Assembly: GCA_018265615.1 (NCBI GenBank)
Contig: JABLYX010000003.1
Coordinates: forward strand, 62,001-126,000
Length of the DNA: 64,000 bases
Direction of reading: 5' to 3'
Source: Lentisphaeria bacterium
GTDB lineage: Bacteria; Verrucomicrobiota; Lentisphaeria; Victivallales; Victivallaceae
Part shown: piece after piece, positions 8,695 through 16,155 of the stretch
Layout of the letters: the number at the start of each line of letters is the position of its first letter
How positions within the stretch are numbered: the stretch's first letter is position 1
Made by a program: the position numbers and the translations under genes
The notes under the pieces: model-generated
Database searches by the model: none
What the model saw: only the letters and a program-made list of their open reading frames with translations
Told to the model about the DNA's origin: nothing

Positions 8695-9399
8695 TCAGTT
8701 GATTTTCTGCCAGACGCCGGTGCGGTCCATGTAGTAGATGGCCTTGTCGGGTTCATCCTCCCGCCAGACCTCCTGCATGACCTCCCGGTATTTCTGCGGA
8801 TTCAGGCCCGCGGCGTGGCCGTCGAGAAAGGCCATGTTGCCCATGCCGCCGTGGATGTTGCAGAATCCGCCCGCGCCGGCGGACCGGACCTCCGCATAGT
8901 TGTAGCCGGTCTGTGTGCCGATTGCGTTTTTGGCGCAGCAGCCGAAGACGGGGAAAGTCGAGGCGCGGTTGATCCGCTTGTAGTTGATCCAGTTGCCGAC
9001 GCCGCTCCTGAAGTCGCGGTAGCGGCTCGGCAGCCCGACGAGGCTCCCGCCGCAGTCGGGGGCGTAGTAGCCGAAAACCGTGGTGTTCGTCGTCTCCTTC
9101 GGGTTGCCGAGGGTGGTGCAGAAGTAGATCTGCCGGTCCTGCGCATCCCAGAAGTTGCAGTTGGCCAGTATGGAGTTCCAGCTCGTCCACTCCCCGGAGG
9201 ACTTCCGGAACATGAAGACGTCATTGCTGTTGTCGAGGTACATGCGCATTTTCAGCATCAGCTGCTTCTGGTTGTTGAGGCAGCTGCTTCTTCTCGCGGT
9301 TTCCCGCGCCTGGCTCAGTGCGGGCAGCAGCATTGCGGCGAGGATCGCGATGATCGCAATAACGACCAGAAGTTCAATCAGCGTGAACGGTTTTCTCAT
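8695..9399 (-). CDS. Pseudopilin-like protein with prepilin signal and H-X9-DG motif
   Basis: A 234-residue protein starting with a class III (type IV prepilin) signal, MRKPFTLIELLVVIAIIAILAAMLLPAL, in which Glu follows the cleaved segment as usual. The globular part ends with IHGGMGNMAFLDG, matching the H-X9-DG motif of prepilin-type processing-associated proteins common in Planctomycetes and Lentisphaerae. Peptidase PilD (29727-30626) would cleave and methylate it. It lies 14 bp after the regulator gene and 27 bp before the glycosidase, so it is the second gene of the operon. Its role, perhaps as a pseudopilus or surface component linked to the partner glycosidase, is inferred. Confidence 0.85.
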   Translation of the reverse strand: MRKPFTLIELLVVIAIIAILAAMLLPALSQARETARRSSCLNNQKQLMLKMRMYLDNSNDVFMFRKSSGEWTSWNSILANCNFWDAQDRQIYFCTTLGNPKETTNTTVFGYYAPDCGGSLVGLPSRYRDFRSGVGNWINYKRINRASTFPVFGCCAKNAIGTQTGYNYAEVRSAGAGGFCNIHGGMGNMAFLDGHAAGLNPQKYREVMQEVWREDEPDKAIYYMDRTGVWQKIN

Positions 9400-9413
9400 G
9401 GCTGTTTTTTCCT

Positions 9414-10490
9414 TTACGGGAGTTCCGCCACGGTTTCGCGCAGTGCGAGCCGGGGCTTGATTTTATATTGCAGTTTGACGTCGCGGGAGTGGAGCATGTC
9501 GTCGAGGAGCGCGGCCGCGTGGCTGCCGAACTCGTCGATGTCGATTTCGATGCAGGAGAGCGGCGGATTCAGGTACGGTGCGAAGCCGACCTCGCCCCCG
9601 TAGGAGAGCACGGAAACCTCTGCCGGAACCCGGATGCCGCGCTCGCGCAGCACGCGCAGGACCGCCGCGCCGCCGGAGAGCGAAAGCGTGAACACCGCTG
9701 TGAAGCCCGGAGTCCCGGTTTTCTCCATGAACGCCGAGAATTTCCGGTAACAGGTTTCGAGCGTGTTGTCGGTCGGATGCAGCTCCATATCGAGAAAAAG
9801 GCCTGCGTCCGTGGTGAGTCCGAGCCTCTCCGCCGCGGTATGGAAGCCGCGAAGCCGCTCCTCCGTCGTGCTTTCATGCGGCTGATCGCGCAGTACGAGG
9901 ATGCGCCGGTGCCTTTTGGCGTACAGCGTCTCCGCCGCGAGCGCGCCGACCCGGAAGTCGTCGATGCAGACGTTTGCGATTCCGGGATGCTTCAGGTGTT
10001 GGAGCAGTACCGCGACAGGGCGGGAAGGGCGCTTGAGCGCCCGGATCATATCCCGGTCAATGGACTGCGCCTGCGGCAGAAGAATGCAGCCGTCACATCC
10101 TTCGAGCGCCCTGCCGAAATCGAATTCTTCGAATTTGCGGTAGGTGTGATGCGTGAATTTCCAGTTCTTCAGCTGCCCGGTTTCATAAAGCCCGCGCAGA
10201 ATCGCGTCGTAGGCGGTCGACGGCGCATCCGGGCGCACAAGGCAGATCTTCGCCGCGAACCGTTCGATGCCCTCCGCCACGAAAAAGCGCTGCTTGCCGA
10301 ACTGGCGGCAGATCAATCCTTCCCCCGCGAGTGTCTTCAGCGCCTGGATCACGGTCCCGTGCGAGGTCTCAAGCTGCTCCATCAGCACTTTGGTGACCGG
10401 CAGTTTCTCCCCCGCCGGAAGAGTGTTCACATATTCGCGCAGGCGGCTCGCCGCCTGGTAATGCTTGGTTTCGGTCAGTACTCTCGGCAT
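9414..10490 (-). CDS. GntR-type winged helix regulator with LacI-type sugar-binding domain
   Basis: A 358-residue repressor-like protein. Residues 1-75 form a GntR winged helix (AASRLREYVNTLPAGEKLPVTKVLMEQLETSHGTVIQALKTL). Residues 78-350 match the periplasmic-binding-protein/LacI sensor fold (KICLVRPDAPSTAYDAILRGL... FTAVFTLSLSGGAAVLRVLRERGIRVPAEVSVLSYGG). The start has a GGAG ribosome site. It is the first gene of the operon with the pseudopilin and two glycosidases, and is transcribed from a strong promoter with a palindrome at the start site. It therefore likely autoregulates and responds to a sugar released by the glycosidases. Confidence 0.88.
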   Translation of the reverse strand: MPRVLTETKHYQAASRLREYVNTLPAGEKLPVTKVLMEQLETSHGTVIQALKTLAGEGLICRQFGKQRFFVAEGIERFAAKICLVRPDAPSTAYDAILRGLYETGQLKNWKFTHHTYRKFEEFDFGRALEGCDGCILLPQAQSIDRDMIRALKRPSRPVAVLLQHLKHPGIANVCIDDFRVGALAAETLYAKRHRRILVLRDQPHESTTEERLRGFHTAAERLGLTTDAGLFLDMELHPTDNTLETCYRKFSAFMEKTGTPGFTAVFTLSLSGGAAVLRVLRERGIRVPAEVSVLSYGGEVGFAPYLNPPLSCIEIDIDEFGSHAAALLDDMLHSRDVKLQYKIKPRLALRETVAELP

Positions 10491-10512
10491 CTCGCATGCT
10501 CCTGTTATCTGG

Positions 10513-10531
10513 AAAATAGTCTGACTATTTT
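10513..10531. promoter_or_regulatory. Perfect palindromic operator at the start site of the regulator-glycosidase operon
   Basis: AAAATAGT-CTG-ACTATTTT is an 8+3+8 inverted repeat located just after the -10 element of the minus-strand promoter, covering about +1 to +20. Repressor binding here would block initiation. The most economical owner is the GntR/LacI-type regulator encoded immediately downstream. Confidence 0.65.
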
Positions 10532-10538
10532 GATATTA

Positions 10539-10567
10539 ATTATGATGCATCCGGATCGTTTTGTCAA
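10539..10567 (-). promoter_or_regulatory. Strong sigma70-type promoter of the regulator-pilin-glycosidase operon
   Basis: On the minus strand, a perfect -35 TTGACA (10567-10562) and -10 CATAAT (10544-10539) have a 17 bp spacer. This is one of the two closest matches to consensus in the window. Confidence 0.75.
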
Positions 10568-10660
10568 GAGCCGGCATGAAGATTTCCGGAAAATACCGCA
10601 GTTTCAGCTGATGCTGCCGGCTTATATGGTTCGGCAAACAGAATAATTCGGAATTCATTC

Positions 10661-10689
10661 TTGAATTTTCGTCTTTCCTGTGGTATACT
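10661..10689 (+). promoter_or_regulatory. Sigma70-type promoter of zinc-ribbon exported protein gene
   Basis: -35 TTGAAT (10661-10666), 17 bp spacer, -10 TATACT (10684-10689). It is about 95 bp downstream of, and divergent from, the operon promoter at 10567. Confidence 0.6.
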
Positions 10690-10764
10690 TTATCCGGCAT
10701 CATTGCCGCGAGTTGCCCTGTATTGCGGGATAATGGAAAAACGGAAGAGTGGCGGGAGGCCGAT

Positions 10765-12810
10765 ATGAAAACTCGAAATGCTTTGGCCGGAGTGGTGGCC
10801 ATCGGCATTCTGACGGGAATCCCTGTGGGATATTTTGTCGCGTTGCAGAAGATGGAGCCGGCCGCACAGGCGGAAAAGGCCGCCGTTCTGAGTTCCCGGC
10901 CGGAACCGAAATCCGGCCGCACGGCGGCGCGTGAGAGTGTCCGGACAAAACCGGCCGTCCCCGCTGCCGCAGCCCCGGTGACGGTTCAGTCCGCGAAAGC
11001 CGCGGTCCCGGCAGTGGTCCAGCCCGCAAAGACGGAAAAGAAAGCGGCCGTTCCGTCTCCCCGGGCAGAGACGGCCTGGCGCGGAATCGCGCTGGTGAGC
11101 GGTTCCGGCATGGATGCAGGCGTCGGATTCGTCGCGCTCATGTTCGGGCGGCCGGTGATTGTGACGACCGTGGAGAATTACCTCGGACAGGAGCTCCGGC
11201 GGATATATTTGTATGCCACGGTATTGAACGTCTCTTCCGTCCTCGTATCGCAGCGGCGGAATCTGGTCATTCTGGATGTCGGGAAGAGTCTCGATGAACA
11301 GCCTCTGCCGCTGTGCGAAAGCGTCGCCGGGCTTCCTGCGGGAACGGCGGTGACGACCGGCGACTCGGTCAGCTGGACGGTCGGAGGAACTGTGGAATCG
11401 GTCGGCGCGTACAGCCTCGGGCTCTCCGGTTTCACGGAGAAAGAGAAGGAGAAGCTTGGGCGCGGCGCTCCGCTTCGGCTTGACAATGGCGAAGTGGTCG
11501 GTATGCTTGCGCGGAATTACAGCGGAACGGAAGCGGCGGGAGAGTATTATGCGGTCCGGCTCGATAACGTCGAGCGCTCGGAGTTTCGGACGATCGACCT
11601 GAAGAAGCATGGCGAGGATCTGAAAGCAACGAAGGATGCCCGGGCGCTGTTGACAAAGATGCGCTCGGTGTTTCCCGGCAGCAGCACGGATTGGTTCCGG
11701 CAGCAGTTCGCGGCGGAGGCCGGGGCGCTGGATATGCTCGGGGAATACCGGTGGCAGGACTGCGATCAGCTGACGGCGTATTTCCGCGCGGAGATCGCCG
11801 CGCTTCAGCCGAAGCTTCAGATTCAGCTCGCCGCAGCCAAGCCGGTGCCGGAAGCCGCCGCCGGAAGTGTTGTGCCGAAGGTGCATGCGACGACGCTGCC
11901 GGAGCTGCTGAAGCAGGAGGCCGGCAGGGGGGCGAAGATCGTTCCGCAGAAGCCGGTTTCGGTCCGCTGCTTCTTCTGCGGCGGTTCTGGAAGCGACTCC
12001 TCTGCGACCTTTGCGGCTTCCAATCCGGGAATCAGCTACGGCATACGGAGGAACGCCTGCACACTCTGCAGCGGTACGGGCAAACGGACTCTCAAGGGCG
12101 CCGACTTCACCGCGACGGTGACGCCGGAACTCGAAGCGAAGGCCGCGGCTCTTTTTCTGCCGCCCGGCGACGGGACCTTCTTCGATTTCAAGCTGGGGAT
12201 GACGCCGGACCAGGCCATGACGTTCTCTTATTATCAGAAACGCAATTACCTGCTTTCGCGCTATCAGGACGGATTCAGCGAGATTTTCATCTTTCGGGGA
12301 AACCACCGCACCGCACAAGTGAGCGCCACGATCATGGAATTCATGTTCGGCCGCCTGGTCGGTGTCGAGCTCGTAATGGGCGGCAGCGGGATCCCGCTGG
12401 ATGAGCTGAAGCGGGATTTCGTGAAGGGAGAGGGGATCAGGCTGAACACATACGCCGTGGACACGGAGAACACGCCGGTCGACCGTTACGGGCGGGCGCT
12501 GATTACTCCGCGGAAGACGTGGCAGACTCCGAAGATGTTCCCCGACAACTGGATTGCAATGAATACTCCGTACGAGGTCACCCGGGAGGTCGAGATCGAA
12601 ACGAAGGACGGCGAAATCATCAAGCTGCCCCGCACGGAAACCGTTTACCCCTCGGTTTCGGACAGTTATCTGAGAAAGTTCCGGGAACGCGAACAGACGA
12701 GGATCCTCGCTGTCGGCCCGACCGTCTCCTACGCCGGTACAGTCGTGAGCCTCCGCGAAGAGTTGGCCGGGGAGGTTTCCAGACTCACGTACAGGGATCT
12801 GGCGCCCTGA
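10765..12810 (+). CDS. Membrane-anchored or exported protein with degenerate trypsin-like domain and two CXXCXGXG motifs
   Basis: A 681-residue protein of unknown function. The start at 10765 is chosen for its GGGAGGC ribosome site. An uncleaved anchor or signal lies at residues 5-24 (NALAGVVAIGILTGIPVGYFVA), followed by an Ala/Pro/Lys-rich linker. The segment ALVSGSGMDAGVGFVALMFG...VTTVENYLG resembles the N-terminal part of a trypsin-fold protease, with the catalytic His position lost. Cys402/Cys405 (CFFCGGSG) and Cys432/Cys435 (CTLCSGTG) form a DnaJ-type zinc-binding pair. The C-terminal third contains FFDFKLGMTPDQAMTFSYYQKRNYLLSRYQDG, which I do not recognise. It has its own promoter and terminator. 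The protease resemblance is inference. Confidence 0.7.
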   Translation: MKTRNALAGVVAIGILTGIPVGYFVALQKMEPAAQAEKAAVLSSRPEPKSGRTAARESVRTKPAVPAAAAPVTVQSAKAAVPAVVQPAKTEKKAAVPSPRAETAWRGIALVSGSGMDAGVGFVALMFGRPVIVTTVENYLGQELRRIYLYATVLNVSSVLVSQRRNLVILDVGKSLDEQPLPLCESVAGLPAGTAVTTGDSVSWTVGGTVESVGAYSLGLSGFTEKEKEKLGRGAPLRLDNGEVVGMLARNYSGTEAAGEYYAVRLDNVERSEFRTIDLKKHGEDLKATKDARALLTKMRSVFPGSSTDWFRQQFAAEAGALDMLGEYRWQDCDQLTAYFRAEIAALQPKLQIQLAAAKPVPEAAAGSVVPKVHATTLPELLKQEAGRGAKIVPQKPVSVRCFFCGGSGSDSSATFAASNPGISYGIRRNACTLCSGTGKRTLKGADFTATVTPELEAKAAALFLPPGDGTFFDFKLGMTPDQAMTFSYYQKRNYLLSRYQDGFSEIFIFRGNHRTAQVSATIMEFMFGRLVGVELVMGGSGIPLDELKRDFVKGEGIRLNTYAVDTENTPVDRYGRALITPRKTWQTPKMFPDNWIAMNTPYEVTREVEIETKDGEIIKLPRTETVYPSVSDSYLRKFREREQTRILAVGPTVSYAGTVVSLREELAGEVSRLTYRDLAP

Positions 12811-12819
12811 CAGAAAGCT

Positions 12820-12845
12820 GCCCCGCACGGTAATCCGTGCGGGGC
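12820..12845. terminator. Perfect 11 bp hairpin between convergent genes
   Basis: GCCCCGCACGG (12820-12830), loop TAAT, CCGTGCGGGGC (12835-12845). The stem is perfect but no T run follows. It sits between two convergent genes and could stop transcription from either side. Confidence 0.55.
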
Positions 12846-12895
12846 GCCGGCCGGCCGCCTTGCCGGAGTGCGGCGCGGCATCTGCAGCAATGCTG

Positions 12896-14191
12896 TTACG
12901 GTATCAGCTTGAATGCTTTGACCAGATCGGCGATCTGGTCGTCATTGATGGGCTTCATGCCGCCGAGGTTGCGGGCGCTGATGGTCGCCTTGGCACTGTA
13001 TTCAGCCACTTCCATGCGGTCGAACGCTTCGAGCAGCGTACGGCCGCTCGAAATCATGCAGTCGTTTTCGAGCAGGATGACCGGATAGCGCGGCGACAGG
13101 GTTTCCGTGATCTTTTTGAGGTCGCGGAACTGGGTTCCGAACGGGAACGCCGGCATTTCGCGCAGCAGGATGTAGCTTTCGGGAATCACGCGCGGGTCGA
13201 ATTCCTCGTGCGCGACCGTATAGCCCATGAGGTGCGGCGGATTCGCGATGATCAGCGAGTTGATTTCCGGCTGAGCGTCGAAGATTGCGCAGAAGAGCCA
13301 CGCGGCCCGGCTGAGCTTGCGGCCGGATTCATACCGCATCCCCTTGACAAGGACCATGTCCTCCGGCTGGATGTTGCCGCGGTCGACGTTGCGAGGGGTA
13401 ATGAGGATCCTCTCGGCGTCGACGCGCACCGCGAAGGTCCCTTCGGTGCTCGTGAACAGCATCTGCTTGTAGGCACGACGGATCAGGAGCGCCATCTGGT
13501 AGCGCAGCTCCATCTCGTCGCTGGAACGCACTTCGGGGTCGAACGGCCGGAAATCGATGTTGCGGTCGAGCTGGCTGAATTCGATCTCGGTGTCGGAGAG
13601 GTAGTGCGGTGCTCCGAGCTGGGTCGCCCGTTGGATCAGCCGTGCGCAGAAGTCGAGCGTCTCAAAGCGCTGGAACGCCTCCTGCAGCGTGGCGCCGGCC
13701 GTGCAGGCCCCGTGGTTTTCGAGCAGGATCGTCGAGTGGCCGGCCGAGAAGGCCGCCGCGACATTCTTGCCGAGCGCTTCGCTGCCCGGCACCTCGTACG
13801 GAGCGTACCCGACGGTTCCGCAGATCATTTTGGCGGCGGCGTGGACGCTGGTGTCGGGGATCTTGCCGGCCACGCTGAACGAAACCAGCGCGGGCGGATG
13901 CGCGTGCAGGATTCCCTTGATGTCCGGACGCATTCTGTAGATCGCCCGGTGGAACGGGAATTCACTGGAAGGTTTGTGGCGTCCTTCGACGGACCCGTCC
14001 GGCTTCACGCAGACGATGTCCTCGCGGCGCAATGTGCCCTTGTCGACGCTGGCGGGGCTGATCCACATATTGCCGTCGGAGTCGAGGATCGAAAGGTTGC
14101 CGCCGCTGGTGGTCGTCATGCCGTATCCGTAGATACGCTGCATGATGTCCACGATCTGGTCGCGCGGATGGACGAAACTTGTCTTGCTCAT
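12896..14191 (-). CDS. Tandem class II aldolase/adducin-type protein
   Basis: A 431-residue protein made of two class II aldolase domains. The start at 14191 gives MSKTSFVHPRDQIVDIMQR and lies downstream of a clear promoter; an in-frame ATG at 14275 is upstream of that promoter. Domain 1 (about residues 10-205) keeps the usual elements: SGGNLSI, SSEFPFHRAIY with the catalytic Glu candidate, HAHPPA zinc histidines, and LLENHGACTAG. Domain 2 (about 220-425) repeats the fold but has IANPPHLMGYTV where HxH is expected, and lacks the SSE glutamate, so it is probably non-catalytic. The substrate is presumably a sugar phosphate, not determinable here. Confidence 0.8.
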   Translation of the reverse strand: MSKTSFVHPRDQIVDIMQRIYGYGMTTTSGGNLSILDSDGNMWISPASVDKGTLRREDIVCVKPDGSVEGRHKPSSEFPFHRAIYRMRPDIKGILHAHPPALVSFSVAGKIPDTSVHAAAKMICGTVGYAPYEVPGSEALGKNVAAAFSAGHSTILLENHGACTAGATLQEAFQRFETLDFCARLIQRATQLGAPHYLSDTEIEFSQLDRNIDFRPFDPEVRSSDEMELRYQMALLIRRAYKQMLFTSTEGTFAVRVDAERILITPRNVDRGNIQPEDMVLVKGMRYESGRKLSRAAWLFCAIFDAQPEINSLIIANPPHLMGYTVAHEEFDPRVIPESYILLREMPAFPFGTQFRDLKKITETLSPRYPVILLENDCMISSGRTLLEAFDRMEVAEYSAKATISARNLGGMKPINDDQIADLVKAFKLIP

Positions 14192-14234
14192 GATTCTGTA
14201 ACGCTTTCCGAAGTATTGGTTGAACGAGTGATAT

Positions 14235-14263
14235 AATATACACGCATTTTCCTCGTCCGGCAA
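14235..14263 (-). promoter_or_regulatory. Promoter of the tandem aldolase gene
   Basis: Minus strand: -35 TTGCCG (14263-14258), 17 bp spacer, -10 TATATT (14240-14235). Predicted initiation is about 35 nt before the start codon at 14191. Confidence 0.6.
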
Positions 14264-14274
14264 GTGATGTTTCA

Positions 14275-14303
14275 TTGAAAATCGGGTGTCGCTGTGCTAT
14301 ATT
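14275..14303 (+). promoter_or_regulatory. Promoter of typA operon
   Basis: -35 TTGAAA (14275-14280), 17 bp spacer, -10 TATATT (14298-14303). It is back to back with the divergent aldolase promoter, the two -35 elements being only 11 bp apart. Confidence 0.65.
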
Positions 14304-14348
14304 GTAAAGATTTACTTTTCAACATCCGAACCAGAGGTACAGAAGTCC

Positions 14349-16154
14349 ATGCGTGACTTGAGAAACATCGCCATCATCGCCCACGTCGACCACGGTAAGA
14401 CGACGCTGGTCGACCAGATCATGCGCCAGGCCAAGATTTTCCGGGAAAACGAGGTCGTGGCCGACTGCTTCCTCGACAGCAACGATCTTGAGCGCGAACG
14501 CGGAATCACGATCCTGTCGAAGAACATCAGCATCGAATACAGGGGAGCCAAGATCAACGTGATCGACACTCCCGGACACAGCGACTTCGGCGGCCAGGTC
14601 GAACGCGTGCTGAAACTCGCGGACGGCGTGATCCTGCTCGTCGATTCCGCCGAAGGGCCGATGCCGCAGACCCGCTTCGTGCTCGACAAGGCGCTGCAGC
14701 TGAATCTGCGCCCGGTCGTCGTCATCAACAAGATCGACAAGCCCGATGCGCGCCCCGAGGCGGTGCATACAAAGGTGTTCGACCTCTTCTGCGAGCTCAA
14801 CGCGAGCGACGAGCAGCTCGACTTCCCGCTGCTTTACGCCTCCGGCCGCGACGGTTGGGCGATCCGGAATCCCGAAGATCCCCGCGAATCGATTTTTCCG
14901 CTGCTCGACGCGATTATCGAATACGTCCCGGCCCCGCAGCGCCAGGAGGGCCCGGTGCAGTGTCAGGTCGCCACGCTCGACTACTCGAACTTTGTCGGCC
15001 GTATCGGCATCGGGCGCGTCTACCGCGGCACGCTCGACACGCGCAAGCCGCTCGTGATCGTCAAACGCGACGGCACGGTGCAGAATACGCAGGTCAAACA
15101 GCTTTTCACCTTCGAGGGGCTCAGCCGGCAGGAGACCAGCGTGGTCGAATGCGGCGACCTCTGCGCGATCGTCGGCATTTCCGACATCGACATCTCCGAT
15201 ACGATCTGCGATGCGGAGCACCCCGAGCCGATGCCCGCGATCGCCATCGACGAACCGACCATTTCGATGATGTTCCGGATCAACGACTCCCCGTTCTTCG
15301 GCAAGGAGGGCAAATACGTCGGCAGCCGCCAGCTGCGCGAGCGTCTGTACAAGGAAGTCGAGCGCGACGTCGCGCTGCGGGTCGAGGATATCAACGGCGA
15401 GGCGTTCAAGGTTTCGGGGCGCGGCGTGCTGCACCTTGCGATCCTGATCGAGACGATGCGCCGCGAAGGGTATGAATTCGCGGTCGCGAAGCCGCAGGTG
15501 ATCTGCAAGGTCATCGACGGCGTGAAGAATGAGCCGATCGAACGGCTCAGCGTCGACGTCCCCTCCGAATTCGCGGGCAAGATCATCGAGATCGTCGGCC
15601 AGCGGCGCGGAGAACTGATCCAGATGGAGTCGCGCGGCGTGCGCCAGCTCGTCGAATTCTTCATCCCGACCCGCGGCCTCATCGGGCTGCGCAGCAAGGC
15701 GCTGACCGCGAGCCAGGGCGAGGCGATCGTCTCGCATCTGTTCGATCATTACGAGCCGTTCAAAGGCATGATTCCGTCGCGCACGAACGGCACGATGGTC
15801 AGCATGGCGCAGGGGAAATCGATTCCGTTCGCCATCGACGGACTTCAGCAGCGCGGCGAATTCTTCATCGATCCGGGCACGGACTGCTATGAGGGGATGA
15901 TCGTCGGGGAGCATTGCAAGGAGGGAGACCTCGTGGTCAACGTCCAGCGTGCGAAGCAGTTGACGAATATGCGCGCGGCCGGAAGCGATCGCAACATGAA
16001 GATCGCGCCGGCGCGCAAGATGTCGCTTGAGCAGGCTCTCGAATACATCGAGGACGATGAACTTGTCGAGGTGACTCCGCTGAACATCCGGTTGCGCAAG
16101 CTTTTCCTGACCGAACTCGAACGCCGCCGGAACCGTTTCAAGACGGAAGAGTGA
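14349..16154 (+). CDS. typA: Ribosome-associated GTPase TypA/BipA
   Basis: A 601-residue translational GTPase involved in ribosome assembly and stress adaptation. The start at 14349 gives MRDLRNIAIIAHVDHGKTTL, the conventional N-terminus. G1 is AHVDHGKTT, the switch region is DSNDLERERGITILSKN, G3 is DTPGHSDFGGQVER, and G4 is NKIDKPDARP. The EF-G-like domains and the C-terminal TypA-specific region follow (EFFIPTRGLIGLRSKALTASQGEA, then the RTNGTMVSMAQGKS loop). Full family length. The next gene begins 1 bp after the stop, suggesting cotranscription and coupling. Confidence 0.97.
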   Translation: MRDLRNIAIIAHVDHGKTTLVDQIMRQAKIFRENEVVADCFLDSNDLERERGITILSKNISIEYRGAKINVIDTPGHSDFGGQVERVLKLADGVILLVDSAEGPMPQTRFVLDKALQLNLRPVVVINKIDKPDARPEAVHTKVFDLFCELNASDEQLDFPLLYASGRDGWAIRNPEDPRESIFPLLDAIIEYVPAPQRQEGPVQCQVATLDYSNFVGRIGIGRVYRGTLDTRKPLVIVKRDGTVQNTQVKQLFTFEGLSRQETSVVECGDLCAIVGISDIDISDTICDAEHPEPMPAIAIDEPTISMMFRINDSPFFGKEGKYVGSRQLRERLYKEVERDVALRVEDINGEAFKVSGRGVLHLAILIETMRREGYEFAVAKPQVICKVIDGVKNEPIERLSVDVPSEFAGKIIEIVGQRRGELIQMESRGVRQLVEFFIPTRGLIGLRSKALTASQGEAIVSHLFDHYEPFKGMIPSRTNGTMVSMAQGKSIPFAIDGLQQRGEFFIDPGTDCYEGMIVGEHCKEGDLVVNVQRAKQLTNMRAAGSDRNMKIAPARKMSLEQALEYIEDDELVEVTPLNIRLRKLFLTELERRRNRFKTEE

Positions 16155-16155
16155 A

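Noticed and set aside
6082..9603. Open frame of 1173 codons on the plus strand
   Set aside because: It lies antisense to the exported glycosidase and pseudopilin genes, which have signal peptide, catalytic motifs and ribosome sites. Its translation is rich in Arg, Glu, Asp and His without domain patterns, typical of a GC-rich shadow frame.
14192..14275. Longer N-terminus for the tandem aldolase starting at 14275
   Set aside because: The segment contains the promoter elements of the gene and does not resemble the family N-terminus.
14319..15914. Open frame of 531 codons antisense to typA
   Set aside because: Shadow of a highly conserved GTPase gene. No start signals.
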